Shown piece after piece: positions 1 to 6,258 of a DNA stretch of 7,701 nt. Both the position numbers and the translations under genes were made by a program. The DNA is taken from the NCBI GenBank assembly GCA_028286165.1, contig JAPYMU010000077.1, positions 1 through 7,701 on the forward strand, in the 5' to 3' direction. The stretch is from Spongiicolonus versatilis (GTDB lineage: Bacteria > Pseudomonadota > Gammaproteobacteria > Arenicellales > Spongiicolonaceae). The notes under the pieces are model-generated. The model did no database searches, had not been told where the DNA came from, and saw only the letters and a list, made by a program, of their open reading frames with translations. Positions within the stretch are counted from its first letter, which is position 1; every line of letters starts with the position of its first letter.

Positions 1-711
1 GGTTTCGGCTGCGGAAACGGTGGTTTGCGCGCCGGGGGCGGTGTAGCCGGGGGTGGAATCGCCGGCGGCGGGGGCCGCTTTCTTGACCGCCGGGCGGATG
101 ACCAGGTCGGCGCCGCGGGCGCCGGGGACTGCGCCCTTAATTAAAAGCAGGTTGCGCCCGGCGTCCACCCGCACCACCTCCAGATTCTGGCAGGTGCGCG
201 CGACGCCGCCCATGCGCCCGGCCATTTTTTTGCCGGGGAAGACGCGGCCGGGGTCCTGGTTCTGGCCGATGGAGCCGGGTTTGCGGTGCGCTTTGGAGTT
301 GCCGTGGGTGGCGCGGCCGCCGCGGTAGCCGTAGCGCTTCATCACGCCGGCAAAGCCCTTGCCGATGGTGACGCCGCGCACATCCACGAACTGGCCGGCG
401 GTGAACAGGTCGGCGCAAATCTCGCCGCCGGCGGCAAGGTCGCCGCCCTCACCCTCTGCCAGGCGAAAATCGCGCAGCAGGCGGCCGGGGGCGACGCCGG
501 CTTTGGCGAACAGGCCGGCGGCCGGCTTGGTGACGTGCTTGGCGGCGCGCTGGCCGCAGGTGACCTGCACCGCGTCCACGCCGTCGGCGGCGGCGGTCTT
601 GCGGCGGGTGACGCGGTTGGGCGCCACCTCCACCACCGTCACCGGCACCGACTCGCCATCCTCGCGGAACACCCGCGTCATGCCAACTTTTTTGCCGACC
701 AAACCGAGCAT
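1..711 (-). CDS. rplC: 50S ribosomal protein L3 (partial, 3' end off window)
   Basis: L3 is a core protein of the large ribosomal subunit, binding 23S rRNA near the peptidyl transferase centre and starting 50S assembly. Seen: the N-terminus MLGLVGKKVGMTR, the central GKGFAG, THGNS and GSIGQNQ motifs (the last carries the glutamine methylated by PrmB in E. coli), GKKMAG, and the C-terminal NLLLIKGAVPGA followed by PAVK. The start at 711 is preferred over an ATG two codons earlier at 717. It gives the family N-terminus, and the GAGG overlapping the rpsJ stop is then about 8 nt upstream; it would be only 2 nt from 717. In E. coli the protein ends near PAVKA (about 209 residues), but here the frame stays open for about 27 more residues (KAAPAAGDSTPGYTAPGAQT and on) to the window edge. 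Last gene of the visible str-S10 block, 10 nt after rpsJ. Confidence 0.96.
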   Translation of the reverse strand, partial: MLGLVGKKVGMTRVFREDGESVPVTVVEVAPNRVTRRKTAAADGVDAVQVTCGQRAAKHVTKPAAGLFAKAGVAPGRLLRDFRLAEGEGGDLAAGGEICADLFTAGQFVDVRGVTIGKGFAGVMKRYGYRGGRATHGNSKAHRKPGSIGQNQDPGRVFPGKKMAGRMGGVARTCQNLEVVRVDAGRNLLLIKGAVPGARGADLVIRPAVKKAAPAAGDSTPGYTAPGAQTTVSAAET

Positions 712-721
712 GCCCATAGCC

Positions 722-1036
722 TCAGGTTTTAATCTCCACTTCCACGCCGGCCGACAGGTCGAGTTTCATCAACTCTTCCACGGTTTTGTCGTTGGGATTC
801 ATAATGTCCAGAATTCTTTTGTGCGTGCGAATTTCAAACTGGTCGCGGGATTTTTTGTCGGCGTGGGGCGAGCGCAGCAGGGTGTAGCGCTCAATGCGGG
901 TCGGCAGCGGAATGGGGCCGCGCACCTCGGCGCCGGCGCGCCGCACGGTGTCCACGATTTGCCGCGCCGAGGCGTCAATCATGCGGTGGTCAAAAGCCTT
1001 CAGGCTGATGCGGATTTTGCCGGTGGAGGGTTTCAT
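722..1036 (-). CDS. rpsJ: 30S ribosomal protein S10 (also NusE)
   Basis: S10 sits in the head of the small subunit. As NusE it also binds NusB and NusG in antitermination and transcription-translation coupling. The 104-residue length matches the family (103 in E. coli). Hallmarks seen: RISLKAFDHRMID near the N-terminus, VRGPIPLPTR around residues 38-47, SPHADKKSRDQFEIRTHKR, and the C-terminal LMKLDLSAGVEVEI. The ATG lies 4 nt (AAAA) after the fusA TGA, and no convincing Shine-Dalgarno is visible in the fusA tail, so translation is probably coupled to fusA. In most bacteria tuf, or the S10 operon promoter, separates fusA from rpsJ; neither is present here. The rplC start follows 10 nt downstream. 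Confidence 0.98.
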   Translation of the reverse strand: MKPSTGKIRISLKAFDHRMIDASARQIVDTVRRAGAEVRGPIPLPTRIERYTLLRSPHADKKSRDQFEIRTHKRILDIMNPNDKTVEELMKLDLSAGVEVEIKT

Positions 1037-1040
1037 TTTT

Positions 1041-3146
<2,106 letters not shown>

Positions 3147-3166
3147 GGGTGAAGTCCTCGGGCGGA

Positions 3167-3640
3167 TCAGTAGCGGTAGTGGGCGAAGGCTTTGTTGGCC
3201 TCGGCCATGCGGTGGGTGTCCTCGCGCTTGCGCGCCGCCCCGCCGCGGTTCTCGGCGGCGTCCATCAACTCGCCGGCCAGGCGGGCGGTCATGGACTTCT
3301 CGCCGCGCTTGCGCGCCGCCTCCACCAGCCAGCGCATGGCCAGCGCGGTGCGCCGCTGCGGCCGGACCTCGTGGGGCACCTGGTAAGTGGCGCCGCCGAC
3401 GCGCCGCGACTTGACCTCCACCATGGGCCGGGTGTTGTCCAGCGCGCGGTTGAACACCGCCAGCGGCATCTCGCCGCGCGCGCGGCCGCCGATGATGTCC
3501 AGCGCGCCGTAGAGAATGCGCTCGGCGATGGACTTCTTGCCGTCGCGCATGATGACGTTGACAAACTTCGCCACCGTCTGCTCGCCGTATTTCGGGTCGG
3601 GCAGAATCGCGCGCTTCGGCACTTCTCTTCGTCTTGGCAT
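3167..3640 (-). CDS. rpsG: 30S ribosomal protein S7
   Basis: S7 is a primary 16S rRNA-binding protein that starts assembly of the 30S head and contacts E-site tRNA. In E. coli it is also the translational repressor of the str operon. The 157-residue length is normal. Family signatures seen: MPRRREVPKR, ILPDPKYG near residue 13, the MRDGKKS stretch around 31-37, RPMVEVKSRRVGGATYQVP, ALAMRWLVEAARKRG, and the C-terminal KREDTHRMAEANKAFAHYRY. The start at 3640 gives the conserved MPRRR. A short AAAAGG lies close upstream, so the ribosome binding site is modest. The gene is separated from rpsL by 141 bp containing an intrinsic-terminator-like hairpin, so its transcription probably depends on read-through. 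fusA follows after 20 nt. Confidence 0.98.
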   Translation of the reverse strand: MPRRREVPKRAILPDPKYGEQTVAKFVNVIMRDGKKSIAERILYGALDIIGGRARGEMPLAVFNRALDNTRPMVEVKSRRVGGATYQVPHEVRPQRRTALAMRWLVEAARKRGEKSMTARLAGELMDAAENRGGAARKREDTHRMAEANKAFAHYRY

Positions 3641-3717
3641 TTGCCTTTTTTTCCGGTTGTTGTGTTGTGGTTGCGGCGGCTGGCGGCGCCCGGTTTTGCG
3701 CCCGCCCCAAGCCGGTT

Positions 3718-3750
3718 AAAATAAAAAAACGCCGCGCAAAAGCGGCGGCG
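3718..3750 (-). terminator. intrinsic terminator or attenuator between rpsL and rpsG
   Basis: Read on the minus strand, a hairpin with outer stem CGCCGC/GCGGCG (3750-3745 with 3735-3730), a single bulged C at 3744, an inner GC/GC pair and a UUUU loop (3741-3738) is followed at once by U7-A-U4 (3729-3718). This is the classic Rho-independent arrangement. It starts about 30 nt after the rpsL stop and ends about 77 nt before the rpsG start. No convincing promoter is visible between it and rpsG. It therefore probably acts as a partial terminator that sets rpsL output above that of rpsG, fusA, rpsJ and rplC. On the plus strand no T-tract follows, so it is unidirectional. Confidence 0.75.
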
Positions 3751-3781
3751 AGCGTGATGAGCCTCCGTGTTCGCCGGTCCC

Positions 3782-4156
3782 TCAGGACTTCGGCCGCTTC
3801 GCCCCGTATTTGGACCGCCCCTGGCGGCGGTCATTCACGCCGGAAGTATCCAGCGCACCGCGCACGGTGTGGTAACGCACACCGGGCAAATCCTTCACCC
3901 TGCCGCCGCGAATCAGCACCACCGAATGCTCCTGCAGGTTGTGCCCCTCGCCGCCGATGTAGGTGGTCACCTCAAACCCGTTGGTCAACCGCACCCTGGC
4001 AACCTTGCGCAAAGCCGAGTTCGGCTTCTTCGGCGTGGTCGTATAAACCCGGGTGCAAACCCCGCGCCGTTGCGGACAAGCCCCCAGCGCCGGCACATTG
4101 GACTTCCTGCCCGCCCGCTGCCGGGGCGTCCGCACTAACTGATTAATCGTCGGCAT
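3782..4156 (-). CDS. rpsL: 30S ribosomal protein S12
   Basis: S12 sits at the decoding centre and controls translational accuracy; it is the streptomycin-resistance locus. The 124-residue product matches E. coli S12 almost throughout: TINQLVR at the start, KSNVPAL, CPQRRGVCTRVYTTTPKKPN, SALRKVARVRLTNGFEV, YIGGEGHNLQEHS, GGRVKDLPGVRYH and C-terminal SKYGAKRPKS. Lys43 and Lys88 (counting Met1) are the wild-type residues, so no classical streptomycin-resistance substitution is present. Asp89, the RimO methylthiolation site in E. coli, is retained. First gene of the operon: a GGAGG precedes the ATG closely, and a near-consensus promoter lies about 50 bp upstream. Confidence 0.98.
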   Translation of the reverse strand: MPTINQLVRTPRQRAGRKSNVPALGACPQRRGVCTRVYTTTPKKPNSALRKVARVRLTNGFEVTTYIGGEGHNLQEHSVVLIRGGRVKDLPGVRYHTVRGALDTSGVNDRRQGRSKYGAKRPKS

Positions 4157-4175
4157 CAGCCCTCCGCCAGTTAAC

Positions 4176-4200
4176 CCCTTTGAGGCCCATCCTCAAAGGG
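4176..4200 (-). promoter_or_regulatory. 5' leader hairpin of the str operon mRNA
   Basis: On the minus strand a perfect 10-bp inverted repeat, CCCTTTGAGG (4200-4191) and CCTCAAAGGG (4185-4176), encloses the loop ATGGG (4190-4186). The expected transcription start from the promoter at 4235-4207 is about 4200, so the transcript would begin with this stem. No U-tract follows, so it is not a terminator. A stable stem at the very 5' end could protect the mRNA from RppH/RNase E decay, or could be a binding site for a ribosomal protein. The role is inferred; the hairpin itself is directly visible. The rpsL ATG is 20 nt downstream of the stem. Confidence 0.65.
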
Positions 4201-4206
4201 CAGGCG

Positions 4207-4235
4207 ATTATAGGAATTCCCGCCGCTTGTGTCAA
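4207..4235 (-). promoter_or_regulatory. sigma70 promoter of the str-S10 operon
   Basis: Both hexamers match consensus: -35 TTGACA (4235-4230) and -10 TATAAT (4212-4207), separated by exactly 17 bp. Immediately upstream (about 4236-4266) lies a run of A and T tracts resembling an UP element, as expected for a strongly transcribed, growth-rate-controlled ribosomal operon. The predicted start is about 4200, giving a roughly 44-nt leader to the rpsL ATG at 4156. Confidence 0.9.
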
Positions 4236-4297
4236 GAAAATCAAAGATTTTTCCGATTTTTTTTAAGCAGGCGGGGCGGGGGCAGGGCCGTGGGGAA

Positions 4298-4326
4298 AGT
4301 GTAGTGGATTCAAGGGGTTATGTCCA
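4298..4326 (-). promoter_or_regulatory. possible second, upstream promoter for the str operon
   Basis: On the minus strand TGGACA (4326-4321; 5 of 6 matches to -35) and TACACT (4303-4298; 4 of 6 matches to -10) are separated by 17 bp. It would start transcription near 4291, about 90 bp upstream of the main start, and read into the operon. The surrounding sequence is GC-rich apart from this element. This is motif matching only. Confidence 0.35.
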
Positions 4327-4466
4327 GCCCATGCCGGGGCGGGGGTTTCCACCATCCAATCAACGGCTGCCGGCGGTGACATAAACCGCTGTTTCTTCCA
4401 TCATGCGGCCCTCCCGGCCGGCGGCGCTTGTGGGCGACGGCGACGATTTTCGTGCTTATACCCCAC

Positions 4467-4494
4467 TTGACAACGCCGGGCGGTGTGTTACATT
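4467..4494 (+). promoter_or_regulatory. plus-strand sigma70-like promoter
   Basis: TTGACA (4467-4472, perfect -35) and TACATT (4489-4494, 4 of 6 matches to -10) are separated by 16 bp. It points away from the str operon, towards the end of the PBECR2-like gene, where no plus-strand protein gene is visible. The predicted start near 4500 coincides with the start of a long-range inverted repeat, which is why I pair it with a possible small RNA. Confidence 0.4.
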
Positions 4495-4499
4495 TGCGG

Positions 4500-4619
4500 A
4501 TGGCGAGGGGCCGGGCGGTAGCCTGCGAGATAGGGGCGGGACCTGTTTGACCAAGCAAGCCCCCTGCGCGCTTCCCGATTGGCGCACGGTGGTGAGAGGC
4601 CGTCTGCCCCTCGTCTTTT
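4500..4619 (+). ncRNA. possible structured small RNA (unrecognised family)
   Basis: A candidate transcript starting at about 4500 would be closed by a 10-bp helix, GGCGAGGGGC (4502-4511) with GCCCCTCGTC (4606-4615), including one G-U pair, followed by UUUU (4616-4619). Inside, GGGGC/GCCCC (4533-4537 with 4559-4563) and TGCGC/GCGCA (4565-4569 with 4582-4586) could form two side hairpins, giving a branched fold. It does not contain the signature sequences I know for 6S, 4.5S/SRP, tmRNA, RNase P or a tRNA. Stems arise easily by chance in GC-rich DNA and the U-tract is short, so this remains a candidate. It ends where the convergent PBECR2-like gene stops. Confidence 0.3.
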
Positions 4620-5260
4620 CATTCCCTCTTCGCTTTTTCCGGCCGGCGATACCGCAACTCGCCCTGGCGCTGGCTGTCGATATTGCGGCGCACCATGAAA
4701 GTGTAAAGCAAGTTTTCTTTGTCATCGACGATGGCGAGGGTGGCTCTTCCATCGCTCCAGAACTTGATGAACCGCCGGCGAAACTTGCCCGGCTTTTGCT
4801 CGGCGCGCCAGATTTCATCGGCATCCAGCGTTGACAAAATGCGGCTGGCAAAGAGTTCGCGGTGGTCGTGGAATTTATCAACGATGTGTGCTGCCACATT
4901 CGGGTCGATGACGACCGGCCCGTCCGGCGTGCCGTAAAGCCGCGCACTTCCGCCGGCGTTAACACCGAGCGCGCCAAACAGCATGCCGAGGGACTCGGCG
5001 GCGGTGGCGGCGCGGCGCGGCAACGCCGGCGGCGTCCATAACAGTTCCCGGCGCTGGAAACGCTCCCTGGAACTGCCGAGCCCCAAACTCTTCCAGTCGC
5101 CCCGCCTGGCGCGCTGGCCGCCGGCGGGTTTCGCGCCCGCCGCGCCCGCCGCACCCGCTTTCGGCCCGTGCTCCGCCATCAGCCTCGCCCGCAGCGCCTC
5201 CGCCGGCGTCAGCGCCCCCGTCCCAGACACCCAGCCCGGGTGCGGCGGGAAGTGGCGCAC
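4619..5260 (-). CDS. PBECR2-type nuclease domain protein, like the C-terminus of Mu F-like phage head proteins
   Basis: This 213-residue product resembles, from memory of the family, the C-terminal part of Mu gpF-like minor head proteins that carry a PBECR2 domain (phage Barnase-EndoU-ColicinE5/D-RelE-like nuclease). Seen: HPGW near residues 7-10, where family members have a G-W/F-x-x-N-P-G motif; an Ala/Gly-rich linker (35-55); GDWKSLGL (54-61); and then the likely nuclease domain. That domain runs from ALGVNAGGSARLYGTPDGPVV through HIVDKFHDHRE (125-135), ILSTLDADEIWRAE (141-154), the basic FRRRFIKFW (160-168), NLLYTFMVRR (183-192) and QRQGELRYR. The phage head domain is absent. The upstream frame is closed at 5309-5311, so the longest start is GTG 5260, inside the ParE-like gene; ATG 5179 (MAEHGPKAG) is an alternative. 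It is either a stand-alone toxin-like nuclease or a phage remnant. The active site is not verified. Confidence 0.6.
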   Translation of the reverse strand: MRHFPPHPGWVSGTGALTPAEALRARLMAEHGPKAGAAGAAGAKPAGGQRARRGDWKSLGLGSSRERFQRRELLWTPPALPRRAATAAESLGMLFGALGVNAGGSARLYGTPDGPVVIDPNVAAHIVDKFHDHRELFASRILSTLDADEIWRAEQKPGKFRRRFIKFWSDGRATLAIVDDKENLLYTFMVRRNIDSQRQGELRYRRPEKAKRE

Positions 5261-5400
5261 ATGCGGGGCGGCCGGTCGATGAGGCCGCGGATTTTTTTGT
5301 ATTCCGCATCAAAACGCGCGGCGGTGTCCGGGTTTTGCAGTTCATATTTCTGCAAAATATCCAAGAGATCCGCCTCCGCTTGCGGACTGACAATAATCAT
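5209..5400 (-). CDS. truncated ParE/RelE-like toxin
   Basis: The first 45 residues look like a ParE/RelE-superfamily toxin: IIVSPQAEADLLDILQKY, then NPDTAARFDAEYKKIRGLID, i.e. the first beta strand and the two packing helices. ParE toxins are usually about 90-100 residues. Here the frame changes character after DRPP into CATSRRTRAGCLGRGR and stops at residue 63, so the expected RP-x-x-G strands and the terminal VLHGRR-like segment are missing. I could not find the missing half in the other two minus-strand frames. No antitoxin gene lies upstream; the neighbour 72 bp upstream is the NYN gene. The ATG has a strong ribosome binding site. It overlaps the PBECR2-like frame by 52 nt in another frame. 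It is probably inactive, or a remnant produced by a deletion or recombination junction. Confidence 0.55.
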   Translation of the reverse strand: MIIVSPQAEADLLDILQKYELQNPDTAARFDAEYKKIRGLIDRPPRMCATSRRTRAGCLGRGR

Positions 5401-5407
5401 CTGAGCG

Positions 5408-5413
5408 CTCCTT
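5408..5413 (-). promoter_or_regulatory. ribosome binding site of the ParE-like gene
   Basis: AAGGAG on the minus strand is 7 nt upstream of the ATG at 5400, one of the best Shine-Dalgarno sequences in the window. It fixes this start and shows that the truncated gene still has working translation signals. Confidence 0.7.
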
Positions 5414-5472
5414 CTCCGGCTTCCCGGGGGAATAAAAAACCCCGCAGATTTTTACAGCCCTGGTAACCGCCG

Positions 5473-6099
5473 TCAATCAACAACCGGCCGCCTGGCCAAG
5501 TCCAGCGGTTTCACTTCGCGCGGATCGGCGATTGGCTGGCCCGGCAGCGGTGAGCCGAGAAAAGTTATGCTGTCGTAGAAATCGTCCAGCGCGATGAACT
5601 TGCCGTTTTGTTGCGCCCATTCCCGCATGCGGCGGTTGCAACTGTGCTTCCACGACAGCACTTCAATTCCCCATCCCCGGTTGTGCATGCGCTCCATGTC
5701 CGCATGAAAACCGATGCCGTCGTGGAAACCCCTCCCGTCCCCGGTCAGCATCACCGCGATTCCCGGTGAACCGTTGTAATCAAAGGCGTCGCGCAGCATT
5801 GCGGTCTGCAGGGTCTGGTCCACGCCCTGCTCCCGGCCCTGCATGGCGCCGCGCTCGAGCAACTTGACGCTGACCCCCTCGTTTTCTAAACGATACCAAA
5901 CGTGCCGCAACTCCGGGGGGATGGAACCAACCGCGATGGCGTGCTTGATGCTGCGCCCGGCGCTTGCCAGTTTCAGTAAATTCTGGAAATGGATGCGCAC
6001 CCGGGAGCGGACAAATTCACCCTCCCGCTCAACCGCCACCTGTTGTGCGCTGATGAAAATATTTGAGTTGTCCCAATAAATAAAAACGCCGTCCGCCAT
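5473..6099 (-). CDS. NYN domain (PIN-like) putative ribonuclease
   Basis: This 208-residue protein has a NYN fold of the LabA/DUF88 type, a PIN-like metal-dependent RNase superfamily. Seen: VFIYWDNSNIF at residues 5-15, with the first acidic residue Asp10; REQGVDQTLQTAML at 89-102, with Asp94; and a hydrophobic strand VMLTGDGRGF at 116-125, with Asp121. Together these give the expected acidic pocket. The family form is usually TGDGDF or SGDSDF, so Arg instead of Asp after TGDG is a departure. The C-terminal tail is Pro-rich. Start 6099 places the first beta strand at the N-terminus, as usual. An in-frame upstream extension to 6189 would run through the promoter and terminator, so I reject it. 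The upstream signal is only a GGGG about 8 nt away. Its substrate is unknown, and no membrane segment is seen. Confidence 0.8.
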   Translation of the reverse strand: MADGVFIYWDNSNIFISAQQVAVEREGEFVRSRVRIHFQNLLKLASAGRSIKHAIAVGSIPPELRHVWYRLENEGVSVKLLERGAMQGREQGVDQTLQTAMLRDAFDYNGSPGIAVMLTGDGRGFHDGIGFHADMERMHNRGWGIEVLSWKHSCNRRMREWAQQNGKFIALDDFYDSITFLGSPLPGQPIADPREVKPLDLARRPVVD

Positions 6100-6132
6100 T
6101 GGAGAAACCCCGGTTGCCGTGGATGACAAAGG

Positions 6133-6161
6133 ATAATAAAAGACCAAGCCACCCGGCGCAA
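6133..6161 (-). promoter_or_regulatory. likely promoter of the NYN gene
   Basis: On the minus strand the -10 is TATTAT (6138-6133, 5 of 6 matches) and the -35 is a poor TTGCGC (6161-6156, 3 of 6), with 17 bp between. It lies between the terminators of the upstream autotransporter gene and the NYN start, where a promoter is needed. The predicted leader is about 27 nt. The weak -35 suggests low or activated expression. Confidence 0.4.
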
Positions 6162-6163
6162 GC

Positions 6164-6196
6164 AAAAAAAACCGGAGGTTGCAGTGCAACCTCCGG
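6164..6196 (-). terminator. intrinsic terminator 2 of the autotransporter gene
   Basis: On the minus strand a perfect 11-bp stem, CCGGAGGTTGC (6196-6186) with GCAACCTCCGG (6182-6172), has a 3-nt loop (ACT) and is followed directly by eight T (6171-6164). This is a strong, unidirectional Rho-independent terminator. It insulates the NYN gene from the upstream gene. Confidence 0.92.
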
Positions 6197-6204
6197 GGGA
6201 TGAT

Positions 6205-6233
6205 AAAACCGAAAGTTGCGGCGCAACTATCGG
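6205..6233 (-). terminator. intrinsic terminator 1 of the autotransporter gene
   Basis: On the minus strand CCGA (6233-6230) pairs with TCGG (6212-6209). One mismatch follows, then AGTTGC (6228-6223) pairs with GCAACT (6219-6214) around a 3-nt loop (6222-6220). TTTT (6208-6205) comes straight after. It lies 25 nt after the autotransporter stop, upstream of the stronger terminator, and is weaker because of the mismatch and short U-tract. The two share the GTTGC/GCAAC core. Confidence 0.65.
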
Positions 6234-6258
6234 GGGCTGATATTTTTACCGGCGCGGC

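Larger units (their letters stand above)
4157..4618. other. gene-free stretch upstream of rpsL
   Basis: These 462 bp contain no open frame that looks like a real protein. The right-hand part holds the plus-strand promoter-like element and the foldable segment (4467-4619). The left-hand part holds the two minus-strand promoters, the UP-like A/T tracts and the leader hairpin. I see nothing interpretable in 4327-4466; the short frames there have no recognisable motifs. Confidence 0.6.

Noticed and set aside
3147..3710. Upstream in-frame extension of fusA to 3710
   Set aside because: It overlaps rpsG in another frame. The conserved EF-G start MPRTTPITRYRNIG at 3146 has its own Shine-Dalgarno.
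3782..4156. Streptomycin-resistance mutation in S12
   Set aside because: Lys43 and Lys88 and their surroundings are wild type.
4310..4558. An 82-codon minus-strand frame in the gene-free stretch
   Set aside because: No motif, no good ribosome binding site, and it runs across promoter-like elements; probably chance.
4500..4619. 6S, SRP 4.5S, tmRNA or RNase P RNA as identity of the foldable segment
   Set aside because: None of the signature sequences of these families was found on either strand, and the length is wrong for 6S, tmRNA and RNase P.
4403..4834. A 143-codon plus-strand frame that could have been served by the promoter at 4467
   Set aside because: Its start lies upstream of the promoter, its second half is antisense to the PBECR2-like gene, and the translation has no recognisable domain.
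4456..5154. A 232-codon minus-strand frame overlapping the PBECR2-like gene
   Set aside because: It is Arg/Ser/Ala-rich with no motifs, while the overlapping frame shows recognisable PBECR2-type residues.
5424..5446. CGGGG/CCCCG hairpin-like repeat with a T-rich loop between the NYN stop and the ParE-like start
   Set aside because: The stem is only 5 bp with a 9-10 nt loop, and the T-run is in the loop, not after the stem, so it does not make a terminator.
5432..5480. Possible minus-strand promoter for the ParE-like gene (TTGATT with TGTAAA)
   Set aside because: Both hexamers match at only 4 of 6 positions and the spacing is 18 bp; too weak to annotate.
6100..6189. A 30-residue N-terminal extension of the NYN protein that looks mildly hydrophobic, like a signal peptide
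   Set aside because: It would start inside the loop region of the terminator and run through the T-tract and the predicted promoter. The NYN fold begins naturally at Met 6099.
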